Assembly (NCBI RefSeq): GCF_022631235.3
Contig: NZ_CP093310.2
Coordinates: 1,798,001-1,862,000, forward strand
DNA from: Psychrobacter raelei
GTDB lineage: Bacteria; Pseudomonadota; Gammaproteobacteria; Pseudomonadales; Moraxellaceae
DNA: 64,000 nucleotides
Reading direction: 5' to 3'
Notes under the pieces: generated by a model
Told to the model about the DNA's origin: nothing
The model's database searches: none
What the model saw: the letters and a program-made list of their open reading frames with translations, nothing else
Translations under genes and position numbers: made by a program
Part shown: positions 29,368 through 41,330 of the stretch, in pieces
How positions within the stretch are numbered: position 1 is the stretch's first letter
Layout of the letters: each line of letters starts with the position of its first letter

Positions 29368-30211
29368 CTACCTTCTTGTTCAATAATGCCGATAGCGAGT
29401 TGATATGATTCACTAGCGCACCCAGTTTTTGCTTTTGCTCAGCGTTGAATTGCGAGTAGTCTTGAATAGGCATGGCTTCAAGTTGATCTAATAGCTCTTT
29501 GGTGCCATTAACATGAGTCTTGGTCAGATCTAACAGCTCTTTGATTTCAACCAAAGCCGCTTTTAGCGACTTGTCCAACACTTTAATCTCCTTGCGCTTC
29601 GCCATGGCCTCTTCGCCAATTTGCTTGTTTTTTCGAGCGGAGAACACACCAGTACCCAATAAGGAGATACCTCCAATCGCCCAGCCCACTGGTCCTGCTA
29701 ATGCGAGTAGTGTCTGACCAGCAGCCATACCAGCACCACCTGCCGCCAGTGCGCCACCGCCAAGCCAAGCAAGCGCAGCATTAGTCGCTGCCGCACCTGA
29801 TAGAGCTGAGATTGCAGTACCGGTTGAGGCCACGCCAAAGGTAGTCGCCACGCCCATAGCTGCAGTCGGAGCGAACGCCGCCACCCCAACACCCGCTGCC
29901 ACGCCAGCGCCAGCACTAAGACCCGTCTTAATATTTGCATCGACGGCATCTTCACGCAAGTCATCAATGACTTGACTGAAGCTTGAGAACTCCGCTTTAT
30001 ACTCTGCAAAGCTTTTATCCAGCATCTTTGGTGAGTTGGCTAGGCTATTAATGTATTGCTCGACCTCAGTGATGAGTGTCTCTGAGCTGTCATGACGCAG
30101 CTGCATAAGCTCAATAGACTGTTTAGCCACTTTTTCAGCTCTGGCCTCATACTTTTTATGAGCACTTTCTAATTTGGCTATTTCTTCCTTTTTAAAATCA
30201 CTATTAAACAC
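29360..30211 (-). CDS. Glycine-zipper protein with coiled-coil arms, 283 aa
   Basis: I do not recognise the family. An N-terminal helical arm (residues 1-90, FKKEEIAKLESAHKKYEARA) leads to a long hydrophobic Gly/Ala-rich centre of about 95 residues (AGVAAGVGVAAFAPTAAMGV, a WLGGGALAAGGAGMAAGQT segment, and GPVGWAIGGISLLGTGVF), then a second helical arm (KEIKVLDKSLKAALVEIKEL). The pattern coil-zipper-coil is that of pore-forming helical toxins and some bacteriocins. It starts at a GTG at 30211 with AAGGAG six bases upstream, 26 bases after the methylase stop, and overlaps the next gene. No signal peptide is present, so it should act from the cytoplasm. Confidence 0.7.
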   Translation of the reverse strand: MFNSDFKKEEIAKLESAHKKYEARAEKVAKQSIELMQLRHDSSETLITEVEQYINSLANSPKMLDKSFAEYKAEFSSFSQVIDDLREDAVDANIKTGLSAGAGVAAGVGVAAFAPTAAMGVATTFGVASTGTAISALSGAAATNAALAWLGGGALAAGGAGMAAGQTLLALAGPVGWAIGGISLLGTGVFSARKNKQIGEEAMAKRKEIKVLDKSLKAALVEIKELLDLTKTHVNGTKELLDQLEAMPIQDYSQFNAEQKQKLGALVNHINSLSALLNKKVDA

Positions 30212-30237
30212 AACACTCTCCTTATCGATGTCTTTAT

Positions 30238-33200
30238 TTATTGGTTGTTGTTTTCAAAAAACGTCCATGCAATCGCATAGTCTTCTTCACGGTCGGGCTT
30301 AAAGAAAGGCGCTTCATAGACAATAGTACGCTCTACTGGGCCGCCAGGTTGGGTGTCATCCATATAGGTCTTGCTCACGGTATCGCCTGCTTTTAGGTCT
30401 TGAATGTCATTCCAACCTAAAGCAATACCGCTATCCTCGCGTATGATTGACTTATTATCACCACTCTCATCCTCAGTATCAGCATATTGGGTAATGGCAT
30501 AGCTAATACCATCATTTAAGTCTGAATTACGCGCGGTACGCGGTAAGCCTACACCGACTAAACCTTTACTTGGGGTAAATACAATTCGACCGTTTTGGTC
30601 ATACCAAGTGTCGGCTTCATATTGACGCATCACTGGAAACTGCACGCGGTAAATGGTCAACAACTCTTCTAGTGTCATGCCAAGCGCTTGTGCTACTAAC
30701 ACATCAATCTCTACCAGTGCTTGCCGGCGGGCATAATCTGTACGCAGCGCACAGTCGCGTTGCCATTTAGGGGTAAGATTTTTGAAAAAATCTTGTGGTA
30801 ATACATTTGCGCTGGGATGCTCGCTGTCAGAGGCGATACTCCAACTTTGTATATTAAATCTTGGGTTCCAGCAGGCCTTCCAAAGCTCAGCATAACCATT
30901 AGTTAAACAACTTAATATCAATGCTCTACTATGCAATTCAGCTCTATACTTTTCATCTGCTAGCACAGGCAGTTGGTTTATAAGGGTTGTATTAGCATGT
31001 CCCATTCCTGTACTTTTAACACGATAATCTACTGCTACAGATAAAGTCATGACATAATAATCGAGCATTGTTGTCAGACTTGCGAAAGCTGTAGCTAGGC
31101 ACGTATTAATATGTGCTATTTTTTTAGGTATTATTGCCGTAATGAGTGTTCGTTCCGATGATGGCCCTATCATCTCTCTATTCAATACTCGGTAATACTC
31201 GATAACAGGTAAAGAGGCTGTATTACCTGTATCAACCCAACTTACTTTTGGGGTTCTGGCTCTATATTCATCTTCAGTACATGCTGGTACATAGTTAGTA
31301 CGAGGCAGATATTCATCTGGAATTGTTAATAGATCAACAGTACTATAATCACTACTTAGTTTGCACTCTTCACGTGGTGACTTATAAAGAGGATTACCGA
31401 CGAAGAAATGTGGCCCTGACATTATCCATTTGCCATTACTATCTGGAAATATAGTTTCACGCAGAATCGTGCCATCAACCTGTGCTGTAGATTCGTTCCA
31501 ATGCTGAGTTGAGAAGCAGCTACCTTGCAAGTCACCTAATCGTTTTGGATGTTTGGCAAATTTCTTAAGAACTTCCAGCAATTGGTACGCATGTAATGCT
31601 GGCAGTCTTGCCTCAAGTGCAGAGGTACCACTTTCATCATAGATTTCTGAAAATAAAGATAGCTCATTTTCTGTAATATTAATAATACGGTCTTTGTGTC
31701 CTTTTATATTCCAAGACGACTTAACAATACCCTTATTTGTAGCAACCTCTTCCTTTAAACCTGGTACTTCTCCTTTGCCATCATGCAAGAAACAAGCATC
31801 TATAGTTTTCGGGAGAAATAAATTAGCAAGGTTTATAAAGCGTGGCGTGCTCTTGCCCTTCCCATATATATTAATACTATATGTAGTTGCGTGATGAACC
31901 TCAGAAAACAAAGATAGCTCATTGTGAAACTGGAAGTGCTGGCATAATCTGAGGTATATCTCTCTCCTTAAAGATCTAGCACTTGGATCATCATAAACTC
32001 CTTCTGGATGTAAAAAACCACTTACACCTTCCTCACTCGTGTTGTTCCATGCTTGCGGTAAAAAGCACTTATAAAGGTTAGCTTTTTGTCCTTTTAATAA
32101 TGGATAGTTACTTATATCACCAATAAAGCTTTGTGAACCCGAACTTTGTTCATATTCAGTTCTCCAAGATATTTTAATAACCTTATTTTTATCAAAAATA
32201 TTATCTCTTAACTTACTTGCTTTATTGGCACTGAATTTACGTAAAACTAATAATGGCTCAAAATCTCCCAAGACTGCACTAGAATTCCAGTTAATCTGCA
32301 ACCAAGGCGGATTTCCCAGCATCAAGTCAAAGCCGTCACTTTTCGCAAACACATCGGCAAACTGTAGCGTCCAGTGGAAGAATTTATGCTCATCGGCAAG
32401 CTCTTCAACCAATGCCAAACGCGGGAAAGCCTGCTTGAGTAGCTTAGTATCAACCACACCATATTTACTGACGAAGCGCTTGCCCTCCTCTAAGTTCTGC
32501 GTCTCTGCAAACAAGTCTTGCTGGCTGCCTGTCTGCACCCCAATGGTATCGCCCAGCAGTAAGCTTTCTAATTCAAATAACCACTCATCACGACTTGGCA
32601 ACTCATCCGCTTGCTCAATCGGCCAAAACCATAACGCACACCAATAGTCCATCGCCAGCTTGAGACGACCAAAGGCGCTACTGTTGCTTAGACCTTCGGC
32701 ATACAGCTCTTGGGTCAACACCTGATCTTTATAACCCAGTGAGGTCTGGGTACGGCCTGTACTGGGCATGCCATAGATATCGTAAGGATCAGTAGTCTTT
32801 TGACGGATGTTGCGTTGCTCTCTGGTGTGCAACTGCCACAATTCCTCAACTTTCTCACTGATCGCCTTCAGACGGCGCTGCTCCTCACCATCGAGTGGCT
32901 TTAAGAAGTCTTTGCGCCAGTCTTTGATGGTGTCAAACTGCTTAGGATATAGGCTCTTTACTTCCCTATCTTTATAATTGGCCATGCCCTCTGCAGGCAG
33001 TAAGAAATGCCAAATCTCATCTTCCGCCCGTGGCTGGTTCATTGGCACTGCTTCTGGGGCGTTTTGTAACCACTGCTTAGAGTCGTTCTTCTTAGCACCA
33101 GTCTGAGTCAACTTATACACTTCACGGCGCGCCCCAATCAAGGAGTTACCGTTATACAGCTGCATCCCAAACCAAGGCACGAAGCGGTCCGCCGACAAGG

Positions 33201-35244
33201 CGTTTAGCCACAACGACACTTCTGCCAGCTCTACCGCTACTGGGTTTAAGTCAATACCATAGACGTTGTTATCCGCCAGATACATTTTGACTTTTTGTAG
33301 CTCTTTGACATAGTCTTGCTGGGCAATACGCTCATCTCGTGCGCTTTGCATCAGCTCCAGATACTTCTCAGCAAGCTGGTTGATCGCCTCGTTTAAGAAC
33401 GCTGCGCTCCCCATTGCCGGCTCACACACCGTAAACTGCAGTAGCTTCTCTGCCCGCTCTTGATCATTGGCCAAAGGCTCAAGCTGCTGTGCGTACAGCT
33501 CTTTTAGCGCATATTTCACCAAGCTCTTGGTCAATACTTCAGGCGTATAGTAAGACGCCGACTTCTCACGGTCACGGCCAGCCATACGGTAGATAAACGT
33601 ACCTTTGGGATATTTTTTTAGCTGCTTATTACCATATTGGTCAGCGGCCTCCTTTTCATAGACCTTCTCGTCTTCTTTATACTGCTCTAAGGCTTCGGCA
33701 TTGACGAAGTAGCCGGTGTCTAGGATGTTGTATTTATCGCCGGCCTTTTTGACCTCATACAAGTCTTCCTTAGCGAAGAAGCCGCGATAACTGAGCAGAG
33801 CTTCATAAACTGCACCCAACTGGTTAATGCCCAGCTGTGCGTATGAGATACGGCCACGGCGCTGCTTACCTTTGGCAGGGCGGCTTAACGACATCAGCTG
33901 GATCACACGCTGCAATAGATGGTTGGGGAATACCACTTTGCTTAGTAGATTTGTCTTATTGGGGTCAAATAAGTGCGACTTGAGTGCCGTCATGGTAAAG
34001 GCATCGCGGCCTGTCTGCTGCGCGGCACCAAATATATCGCCCTGCTGCTGCTCAGGCGTACCGTCCGATACCAGTGAAAACAGAATATTCAACGAGTCGT
34101 TAAAGTAGCGACCTTGACGCTCTTGTTCATTGGTCAATGGCATCAGCTCAAGCTCACGCAAGTGCTCTAACGAGTAGCCTTTGAGATACACCTCACTGCC
34201 GGTTGGCGCATAGCCCAGCTCAGGACGCGCTTCAATATAAAACAAAAATAGCAAGCGGTACATATACCGCAGACACTGACGCGATAAGTCATCAGGATCT
34301 AGCTGGTTTTTACCACTAAAGATGCCTTTTTTATTCTGACTGGCTTGGGCAATTAGCTGCTGTGAAGCCTCGTTACCCAATAGCTCGATACACTCACGTA
34401 GGGCGTACTTTAGATCCTCTGATACGCCATAAGCATGCTTGTGCGCATTCTCATCGAGCGTGTCCAGTAGCGTTTGACCTTTAGCATCCAATAACGCCTG
34501 CTTATGTAACAACACACTGGCTGCCTTTAGGGTATCGATCTCACGACGACTCAGAATCTCTTTCCAATCGAAGCGGATTAAGCGGTTTTGGGCATATTTA
34601 CTACGGTCAATTAATAGCCACTGATATGGGCTGGCGAGAATTACCCAACGCGGCGGTAAGGTCTGACTAAATACCGCATCAGACATCACTTTTTGCCAGC
34701 TGTCTTGTAAGATAGGCTCTGAGGCGTTGCTTTGTGCGGGATAATCAGCCATGCTTTGTAACTGCGCTGCATGAATAGGCAGTGCCAAAGGATCACTGTC
34801 TGTATCATAGTCGCCGCCTAATGCTTGAGCTTCTATGATCCATAGCAGTGGCTCGCCTTGGCTGTTTTTTATCTCACCCAGTAGTGGCAGATAGCTTTGA
34901 GTGTGCTCGATGTACTGCGCACGAGGCGCATAAGGCAGATTAAGGATAGACATTAAGTCTCTTAATATCTCACGCCCTAATATTAGCTGATCTTGGGTTG
35001 TTTGCTTATGGCCATACTCATCAAGTAGCAATAAGGTGTCTCGGGCACTTTGGGCAATGCGATTCCAAGGCGTGCGCCAAGCATTTTTTTTGTCCTGCTC
35101 CGTTATCGCCTGCTCTCTAGCATTGGTTTCTTTTTGCTGCCAGCTTTCTTGAAGCTCTTTGACATCACTATCGCCAGCGAATATCTCAGCCATATAATGC
35201 TGACTATAAAAATCATTTTCGTTACTGATGCCAGTTAGGTTCAT
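30238..35244 (-). CDS. Giant Eco57I-type N6-adenine DNA methyltransferase (DrmMI/PglX-like)
   Basis: A 1,668-aa protein with the signature of gamma-class adenine methylases: a SYYTPEVL segment near 565, SAM motif I in [17 protein letters not shown] (~605), [19 protein letters not shown] (motif II/III), and the catalytic motif [11 protein letters not shown] at ~977. Long N-terminal (~500 aa) and C-terminal (~650 aa) parts probably serve target recognition and contacts with partners. Size and context suit the methylase of DISARM class 1 or BREX PglX, which marks self DNA. No PD-(D/E)XK nuclease is obvious in it. The start is the ATG at 35244, which forms an ATGA overlap with the stop of the DrmD-like gene. 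A longer frame of 1,700 aa exists but overlaps that gene more. Confidence 0.85.
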   Translation of the reverse strand: MNLTGISNENDFYSQHYMAEIFAGDSDVKELQESWQQKETNAREQAITEQDKKNAWRTPWNRIAQSARDTLLLLDEYGHKQTTQDQLILGREILRDLMSILNLPYAPRAQYIEHTQSYLPLLGEIKNSQGEPLLWIIEAQALGGDYDTDSDPLALPIHAAQLQSMADYPAQSNASEPILQDSWQKVMSDAVFSQTLPPRWVILASPYQWLLIDRSKYAQNRLIRFDWKEILSRREIDTLKAASVLLHKQALLDAKGQTLLDTLDENAHKHAYGVSEDLKYALRECIELLGNEASQQLIAQASQNKKGIFSGKNQLDPDDLSRQCLRYMYRLLFLFYIEARPELGYAPTGSEVYLKGYSLEHLRELELMPLTNEQERQGRYFNDSLNILFSLVSDGTPEQQQGDIFGAAQQTGRDAFTMTALKSHLFDPNKTNLLSKVVFPNHLLQRVIQLMSLSRPAKGKQRRGRISYAQLGINQLGAVYEALLSYRGFFAKEDLYEVKKAGDKYNILDTGYFVNAEALEQYKEDEKVYEKEAADQYGNKQLKKYPKGTFIYRMAGRDREKSASYYTPEVLTKSLVKYALKELYAQQLEPLANDQERAEKLLQFTVCEPAMGSAAFLNEAINQLAEKYLELMQSARDERIAQQDYVKELQKVKMYLADNNVYGIDLNPVAVELAEVSLWLNALSADRFVPWFGMQLYNGNSLIGARREVYKLTQTGAKKNDSKQWLQNAPEAVPMNQPRAEDEIWHFLLPAEGMANYKDREVKSLYPKQFDTIKDWRKDFLKPLDGEEQRRLKAISEKVEELWQLHTREQRNIRQKTTDPYDIYGMPSTGRTQTSLGYKDQVLTQELYAEGLSNSSAFGRLKLAMDYWCALWFWPIEQADELPSRDEWLFELESLLLGDTIGVQTGSQQDLFAETQNLEEGKRFVSKYGVVDTKLLKQAFPRLALVEELADEHKFFHWTLQFADVFAKSDGFDLMLGNPPWLQINWNSSAVLGDFEPLLVLRKFSANKASKLRDNIFDKNKVIKISWRTEYEQSSGSQSFIGDISNYPLLKGQKANLYKCFLPQAWNNTSEEGVSGFLHPEGVYDDPSARSLRREIYLRLCQHFQFHNELSLFSEVHHATTYSINIYGKGKSTPRFINLANLFLPKTIDACFLHDGKGEVPGLKEEVATNKGIVKSSWNIKGHKDRIINITENELSLFSEIYDESGTSALEARLPALHAYQLLEVLKKFAKHPKRLGDLQGSCFSTQHWNESTAQVDGTILRETIFPDSNGKWIMSGPHFFVGNPLYKSPREECKLSSDYSTVDLLTIPDEYLPRTNYVPACTEDEYRARTPKVSWVDTGNTASLPVIEYYRVLNREMIGPSSERTLITAIIPKKIAHINTCLATAFASLTTMLDYYVMTLSVAVDYRVKSTGMGHANTTLINQLPVLADEKYRAELHSRALILSCLTNGYAELWKACWNPRFNIQSWSIASDSEHPSANVLPQDFFKNLTPKWQRDCALRTDYARRQALVEIDVLVAQALGMTLEELLTIYRVQFPVMRQYEADTWYDQNGRIVFTPSKGLVGVGLPRTARNSDLNDGISYAITQYADTEDESGDNKSIIREDSGIALGWNDIQDLKAGDTVSKTYMDDTQPGGPVERTIVYEAPFFKPDREEDYAIAWTFFENNNQ

Positions 35245-38138
35245 AGCCCTGCTCCTGTCTCTTGATGGGGCATGCCGGTAAAGACTGCGGCGACTTGTAT
35301 GTAAGGTTGTTTTTCTATGAGCTGAGTATTCTCTAACCATTCAAAATAATCGTCAAAGATACGATTGATTTCGCTTTCTCGGTTATGACGCTTCGTATCT
35401 TGCTGATTGCCGCTCAGTCCCTCTAGGTCAAGCTCTAGCTGATAGATGTGCTTTTTCTTTAGCTCATTTAAGGCATCAATTTGAGTCTCTAGGATAGAAT
35501 TACTGCTCTGCTCGTACTGTATGCGCTCTTGTTCCAGCTGTTGTTTGGCATGATTAATTGATATAGGTAACAGCTTAGATAAGGCACTGGTATCACTACT
35601 GCGACCTGGGTTAACCAGTCTGTTTAGATTCACTCGTTGTAAGAACTCACTTAGGTCACAGCTGTCTACTACTTGATTGTCTTGGATATGCACTGCACAC
35701 CAGCTTTGTAGATGCACCTGCCCGCGGCGGTTGGGAAATCCACCATGGAGTAAGACCCAGTGCTCATTTTGACTCAGTTGCTGCGGCATACGAATAACAG
35801 GTGCAGTATGGCGACCAAAGGCATTCAGCGAGCGGTCATACAGCCATTGCACTACTGGATGAAGCGGCCATAGATAATGAATATCAGGCCAGGGCGTATC
35901 TTCTTCTCGGCAACGCTTGAGCTCATCACTGATTCTGTTACTGTCACTGGTCAATACAAAGCGGTCATCTTTTGGCCACACTTCTTTTGGCAAAAAACGG
36001 CGGCGCTGCTTCAGATCACTTGGGGCAGTTAAGCGCAACATGTCATCATCCACACTTACTTGTAAGGCAACGCCTGCTTCTTCCTGTAGCCAGTTAACCG
36101 CAGCGGTGGCATACTCTATATCGCTATTAAAGATTTGTGGCCGATTCCCTAGCATTTCCTCAACCCCTAGGTTTTGAGCAGTGGGTGTAAAGGCGTCCAG
36201 TATATCTACAGGCGCTTCACCACTCTCGTCACTAACACTAAAGAAGTCTGCTAATAGATCATCTAAATCCTCTGCCGCATTATTTCGCTCAATAAGCTCA
36301 GCGGTAATGGCCTCACCTTCTTCTTTACTGAACTCACTTGGGTCGCCAATGTTCTTACCCGCCTGTGCATCTTTTTCGATCAATACCTCCAAGATACGGT
36401 TATCGCCTTTGATTTTTTCGTTGGCACTATCTGTCAGCAAATATCGAATTAGCGGCTGCTTAGTTTGACCATAACGATCAATACGACCATTACGTTGTTG
36501 GAACACCATTAATGACCAAGGAATATCAAAATGCACCATGCGATGACTCAAGTGATGCAGGTTAATACCCTCTGAGGCCACATCTGAGCAAAGCAGTAAT
36601 CTTGCAGGATGATTACGTTGGTTAAAAGCATCTACCGTTTGCGCCAACTCTTTATCACTCATATCTCCCCGTAAAATAAGCACTTGATCTTTTTTGAGCT
36701 TAAGGTCTTTCGGAAGATTCTGCTCTAGGAAGGCAAGCGTAGGAATACTCTCTGTAAAGATGACCAGACGATCTGATGGGTCCTTTGGGTCCCAAGCAAA
36801 CTGCTCGCCCTCGGCAGTATCCTCTTTGAGTAAGCGAACCAGCTGCTGATATTTGGTAAAGCTCTTAATCTCGATATTCTCGACAGCCTTAGCCAATGTA
36901 TCCATCTGGTTTAAGTCGCTTTGAATATCGGTGCGCTTGTCCTCAGATGACTCTTTTTCTAATCGAGACTGCAGACGCTGCGATCTATTTTTTAAGGTAC
37001 TTAATAAAGCAGCTGGGCTTGAAAATAGTGCTTTGGTTAGCGTAGTACGGAACAGCTGCCCTGCTCCCGCTCCTTTTAAGGTTTTGAACTCTGTATCTAA
37101 TAAGCTGTGATAGGCTTGCTCTTCTTGCAAGCTGGCCGGAGTTTTTAAGGTATCGATGTCTCGATCAGGGAAGCTATTACTAAGCTGATCGCGTATGTCC
37201 TCCTTGAAGCGGCGCACGACAAGTCCCTTATCACGGAAGTCCTCTTTGGCATAGTCAGAAGGATTGGCGATAGCCGTAGGATCTAGCATATTCATAAGAC
37301 TAGCGAAGCTCTCAGGCTTACCATCATGCGGTGTCGCCGAAAGCATAATTAAGGTGTCAGACCGTGTGGAAAGCAGCTTGGCCAGACGCGCCCGCTGGGA
37401 GTGACTGCTACGCTCAGCGACGTTATGTGCCTCATCAATGATGATGATGTCCCAATACGCCTGCTCTAGATAGTGACGATAGTCTATATCCTGCTTGAGG
37501 GTATCAATCGAGATGATCGAGCGATCAAAATAGTGAAAAGGATTGTGATTGGTCGGAATACGATTACGCACTCGTTGTAGTCCTTGAGAGTCTAGGCGAG
37601 TCAGACCTATGCTAAAGCGGTTCCAAAACTCTTGTTGAAACTGTGTCAGCATCGACTTTACAGCGAGTACCAAAATGCGCTTACCTTTTCCTCGGGCTAT
37701 TAGCTCACTCACTAATATACCTGCCTCAAGCGTCTTACCTAGACCGACACTATCAGCAATCAAGATACGCTGACGGGGTTGTTGCAAGGCCTGACGGGCT
37801 GGTCGGAACTGAAAAGGCATAATATCTAACGCCGCATGTTGGCCCAGATATATCTTTTCATCGATAGGAGGCGCTTGTCTTATTAGCGTATCGAGATAAA
37901 GGCGACTGGCACGATAGCTACTGCTTGTGTCGTCAACAAGCTGAGTATCTTCTGGTGCCAATATACGAACACTTGGCTCAATCTTAGTCAAAAAAGAGAC
38001 TTCACGTCCTCGAACCAACTCAGAAAGCCCTTCACAGGTTAGAAGATAACCCCCATCTGAAGTGTGATCAACGCGCTTGATTCGCCATTCGGCATCACGA
38101 ATCTCAACACGAATACCGGGCGCATAACGTTGCGACAT
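35241..38138 (-). CDS. SNF2-family helicase, DrmD-like
   Basis: A 965-aa Swi2/Snf2-type translocase. Walker A is in [11 protein letters not shown] (~135), the DEAH box in [14 protein letters not shown] (~245), motif III in [12 protein letters not shown], and motifs V/VI in SEGINLHHL and [11 protein letters not shown] (~550). The first ~85 residues are a small beta-rich domain ([17 protein letters not shown]) as found in the SNF2 protein that opens class 1 DISARM operons. The last ~250 residues are helical and unassigned. GGAAAG precedes the ATG. The stop overlaps the methylase start (ATGA), so these two are made together, matching the DISARM order drmD then methylase. The DrmD name rests on architecture and order, not on a search. 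Confidence 0.8.
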   Translation of the reverse strand: MSQRYAPGIRVEIRDAEWRIKRVDHTSDGGYLLTCEGLSELVRGREVSFLTKIEPSVRILAPEDTQLVDDTSSSYRASRLYLDTLIRQAPPIDEKIYLGQHAALDIMPFQFRPARQALQQPRQRILIADSVGLGKTLEAGILVSELIARGKGKRILVLAVKSMLTQFQQEFWNRFSIGLTRLDSQGLQRVRNRIPTNHNPFHYFDRSIISIDTLKQDIDYRHYLEQAYWDIIIIDEAHNVAERSSHSQRARLAKLLSTRSDTLIMLSATPHDGKPESFASLMNMLDPTAIANPSDYAKEDFRDKGLVVRRFKEDIRDQLSNSFPDRDIDTLKTPASLQEEQAYHSLLDTEFKTLKGAGAGQLFRTTLTKALFSSPAALLSTLKNRSQRLQSRLEKESSEDKRTDIQSDLNQMDTLAKAVENIEIKSFTKYQQLVRLLKEDTAEGEQFAWDPKDPSDRLVIFTESIPTLAFLEQNLPKDLKLKKDQVLILRGDMSDKELAQTVDAFNQRNHPARLLLCSDVASEGINLHHLSHRMVHFDIPWSLMVFQQRNGRIDRYGQTKQPLIRYLLTDSANEKIKGDNRILEVLIEKDAQAGKNIGDPSEFSKEEGEAITAELIERNNAAEDLDDLLADFFSVSDESGEAPVDILDAFTPTAQNLGVEEMLGNRPQIFNSDIEYATAAVNWLQEEAGVALQVSVDDDMLRLTAPSDLKQRRRFLPKEVWPKDDRFVLTSDSNRISDELKRCREEDTPWPDIHYLWPLHPVVQWLYDRSLNAFGRHTAPVIRMPQQLSQNEHWVLLHGGFPNRRGQVHLQSWCAVHIQDNQVVDSCDLSEFLQRVNLNRLVNPGRSSDTSALSKLLPISINHAKQQLEQERIQYEQSSNSILETQIDALNELKKKHIYQLELDLEGLSGNQQDTKRHNRESEINRIFDDYFEWLENTQLIEKQPYIQVAAVFTGMPHQETGAGL

Positions 38139-38412
38139 ATAGGCTTTCCTCTTTTTATTTTTGACTTTATCGGTATTTATTACGCTTTATATTACGCGCA
38201 CTACTACAAACTCAAGCTTGACTACTATAAGGCAACTCTATTCAAAGTCAGACACTCATAAATCAGCTTAAACCCTTATTTAATATATGTATTATATTAT
38301 GCCATCAAAAAAACTACAGCTGTAAAATATAATGAAATGCCTCTAAATATCAGGCACGATTCACACGCTTTTTATCAAGCAATTGGTTAACAAATTTTTT
38401 TAGTGACGCCGA

Positions 38413-41280
38413 TTATTTCAATGATGCTAAAGTTGCTATATTTACCCAGCTTATGTCTGAGGGCATCAGATATTTATTTGAGTTTAGTGCCATATACTCT
38501 GATAAATGTGAGTCTATTTCTTTCACCACTTGCTTGCATTGATCTTTATCAAGAAGTGGTAAAGACTGTTCCACCTCTAATGATTTCTCCAAAAATAGCG
38601 CCAATGCCCCTTTAGGGTTCACCTTAACATCACCCTCTGCCCGGCAGCAGATACACAGCTGCTTTTTGATAATATTGCCTTGAAGGTCCTGCCACTTCAT
38701 TATAGACGTGTTGATTTGACTATAACGACTATCTTGAGCATTATTGACTACCGCAGATAACCCACCAAAATCGTAATCTGTTGCCTGATTAATGAAGTGT
38801 TGAGTAATAGGTGATGATAGGTCTAGTAAGTGGGTATCTTTTCTATTAGAGGCAACGACTCTATCCGTCGTTGCCTCTAATATTGAGGCTTGTCCTAAAA
38901 TAGATTTAAACTTAGCCTGATAGTTATCATTAAACCTAACTCTTATGGTTTTTTTCTCTGGATGATTGGTATACTCGATATCGTTAATTTCGAGCATACC
39001 TATCAAGAAATTATGAATATGACTGGGTGATACAGTCACTTCAAACTGTAGCTCATCAGAGCTACTGGTTGCTGCATAGTCTAGTATTTCTCTTTGCTTT
39101 ATCACTGACGATTTTGCGTTATCTAGCGCCTCACTCACACGTTGCTCTGTGCGGCTGATGCCAAGCTTATTTAGATTTGATAAGACCTCTTCAACATCAA
39201 TTTGATTGGCCACCTCACCTAATATTTCATCTTTTAGTCCTTCATTAAATTCACCCTTATGCAAGGTTGATAGATCATTTACGATCCGATCAATCCTGTC
39301 ATACATCGAAACAATCAGCTTTTGATCCAAACTATCAGGTTGGAATAAGTTAAAAATAGCGACTCTCTTTTTTTGACCATAACGATACAGACGACCGATT
39401 CGTTGCACCAGTCGCATGGGGTTCCATGGTAGATCATAATTGACCATGATATGACAGGCTTTTTGAAGGTTAATCCCCTCGCCACCTGCCTCTGTTGAGA
39501 TTAAAAAAGATCCTTCTGACTCAAAATGTTCAATCGCTGCTCTTCTTTCATCATGGGTCATAGAGCCATTAATAAGACTCACTGACGCATCGCCAAACGT
39601 ATTCACAAGATTATCTTTGATATAATCCTGCGTATTTCGGTATTCACTAAATATTAAAACCTTCTCTTCTGGGTTATTTGCTAATATCTTGTCAATCACC
39701 TCTGATTTGAAATACTCAAATTTCTTATCGTTATTTAATAGCTCATTACTAGACATAATAAGCTCTTGTAATAACTGTAACTCTCCATCAAAGAACTCTC
39801 TATCTGGGTTATGAGCATGCGTTAGCATTCGCTCTTCGTTTTCACCTGCAAAGCGTTCATCAGCCTCTAACTCAGTTAATGAGTCCACTATGGCATGTAG
39901 CTCATCCCTACGGTTTTCTATTTTTGCGATACGTCTTAATAACGCTGATCGAATGGCTTTTATGCTTGAGGCAGCAAGTTTTCTATAGGTAGTCATCACG
40001 AAGCCAATGGCTCTTGCCTGTTGGTTTTCACCCTCTGTACTGGCTGAATATCCTAACTTAAAGTATTGAGCGAGCTGTCTTTCAAAAGTTTTAAACTCAG
40101 GAGAACTAGGGACACTTACGGCATTAACCGTTTTACCTTGAAATATAAAGTTTCCTTCAAGATCAGTGACATCTGCTTTATGGTTCCTAAAAACCATATC
40201 TCTAATAATTTCAGGATTAATACTCAACGACATTAGTTGATCTCGCCTTTCAGGTCTCAGTAGCTCTAATAAGGCTATAAACTTGTCTTGCTCTCCTTGG
40301 TGTGGTGTCGCACTCAATAGAATTAATGATTTGGCTTTATGCCTCAGTTTTTTTGCCAATGTAAATCTTTCAGACGCCTTATATCTTAATCCATCTTGCT
40401 TACGACTAAGACGATGGCCTTCATCAAATATTACCAAGTCCCAAGGCTCAGCAGCCAACAAGAGATCAATATGGTTATCACTTTTCAGTCTATCTATTGA
40501 CCCAATGACACAGTCATGAAGCTTCCATTTGCGTAATTGATCCGGGGGAATTGTAAAGTCCACACCATATATCTCAAAACCGTCCAAATTGAATTTATGA
40601 TATAGCTCTTCTTGCCACTGCCTTACTAAGCCCGCCGGTGTGATTAATAGTATTCTTTTGGCCACATTTCGTTGTCTAAGAGCATGGATAATCATGCCCG
40701 TTTCAATTGTCTTACCTAGACCCACATCATCTGCAATCAGCCAGTTTAGGTTACCTGAAGATAGGATGTGATGTACTAAGTTAATTTGATGTGGTAGTGG
40801 GTCGATATCTAAATGTGAAAGTGATCCTGTATTCTCGTTCCACAGCTCAATGGCATGTGCTAAGGTTTTTAATCTTAGTTTCTCAGCTTCCGTATTAGAT
40901 CGACTGATGTCTCCAAATCTGTATCTTGTTTTGGCATCTTTTACTAACACCAAATGTTGATACGGCATCCATACCTTACGATTGCAAGCCTTAAAGTCTA
41001 CTAAAAACTGTTCAAAACCAGCCAGCATACGTTGCTGAACTACGGTACCTTGACCTAAAGATTGATGACCTATATCTGGGGTTCTGTCTAAGACAACATG
41101 TCCCACTTTAAGCCCTGAGCTTAATTCAGGCGCCTTTGGATTAACCGTTGTTTGAGCATTATCTTGCCACTTAACAATAACCTCATTATTTTTATTGCTT
41201 CTAACTCTTCCTAATCGATAAGAATCATTTAACTTATACTTCACCAAACAACCCGGTACTGGAATCAAATCATTTGCCAT
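38413..41280 (-). CDS. Second SNF2-family helicase, RapA/HepA-like
   Basis: A 955-aa Swi2/Snf2 protein distinct from its neighbour. It opens with two short beta domains (PGCLVKYKLNDSYRLGRVRS, then a second in residues 55-100) like the RapA N-terminus, followed by Walker A IADDVGLGKTIETGM (~187), the unusual DEGH box in IFDEGHRLSRK (~280), LSATPHQGEQDKF, and motif VI QRIGRLYRYGQKKR (~640). RapA of E. coli has DEAH; DEGH occurs in some phage-defence SNF2 proteins. The C-terminal third is unassigned. It is 50 bases after the acidic protein gene and 274 bases before the DrmD-like gene, so the first two genes may form a sub-operon with the rest read from a second promoter. Confidence 0.8.
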   Translation of the reverse strand: MANDLIPVPGCLVKYKLNDSYRLGRVRSNKNNEVIVKWQDNAQTTVNPKAPELSSGLKVGHVVLDRTPDIGHQSLGQGTVVQQRMLAGFEQFLVDFKACNRKVWMPYQHLVLVKDAKTRYRFGDISRSNTEAEKLRLKTLAHAIELWNENTGSLSHLDIDPLPHQINLVHHILSSGNLNWLIADDVGLGKTIETGMIIHALRQRNVAKRILLITPAGLVRQWQEELYHKFNLDGFEIYGVDFTIPPDQLRKWKLHDCVIGSIDRLKSDNHIDLLLAAEPWDLVIFDEGHRLSRKQDGLRYKASERFTLAKKLRHKAKSLILLSATPHQGEQDKFIALLELLRPERRDQLMSLSINPEIIRDMVFRNHKADVTDLEGNFIFQGKTVNAVSVPSSPEFKTFERQLAQYFKLGYSASTEGENQQARAIGFVMTTYRKLAASSIKAIRSALLRRIAKIENRRDELHAIVDSLTELEADERFAGENEERMLTHAHNPDREFFDGELQLLQELIMSSNELLNNDKKFEYFKSEVIDKILANNPEEKVLIFSEYRNTQDYIKDNLVNTFGDASVSLINGSMTHDERRAAIEHFESEGSFLISTEAGGEGINLQKACHIMVNYDLPWNPMRLVQRIGRLYRYGQKKRVAIFNLFQPDSLDQKLIVSMYDRIDRIVNDLSTLHKGEFNEGLKDEILGEVANQIDVEEVLSNLNKLGISRTEQRVSEALDNAKSSVIKQREILDYAATSSSDELQFEVTVSPSHIHNFLIGMLEINDIEYTNHPEKKTIRVRFNDNYQAKFKSILGQASILEATTDRVVASNRKDTHLLDLSSPITQHFINQATDYDFGGLSAVVNNAQDSRYSQINTSIMKWQDLQGNIIKKQLCICCRAEGDVKVNPKGALALFLEKSLEVEQSLPLLDKDQCKQVVKEIDSHLSEYMALNSNKYLMPSDISWVNIATLASLK

Positions 41281-41330
41281 AGCTTCAGTTATCCATAGAT
41301 CTGCTTAATTAATTTTATGTATACTTAGAT

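Noticed and set aside
34000..35340. Longer methylase start giving 1,700 aa
   Set aside because: It would overlap the SNF2 gene by about 100 bases and starts with an Arg/Ser/His-rich stretch; the ATGA overlap start is more natural.
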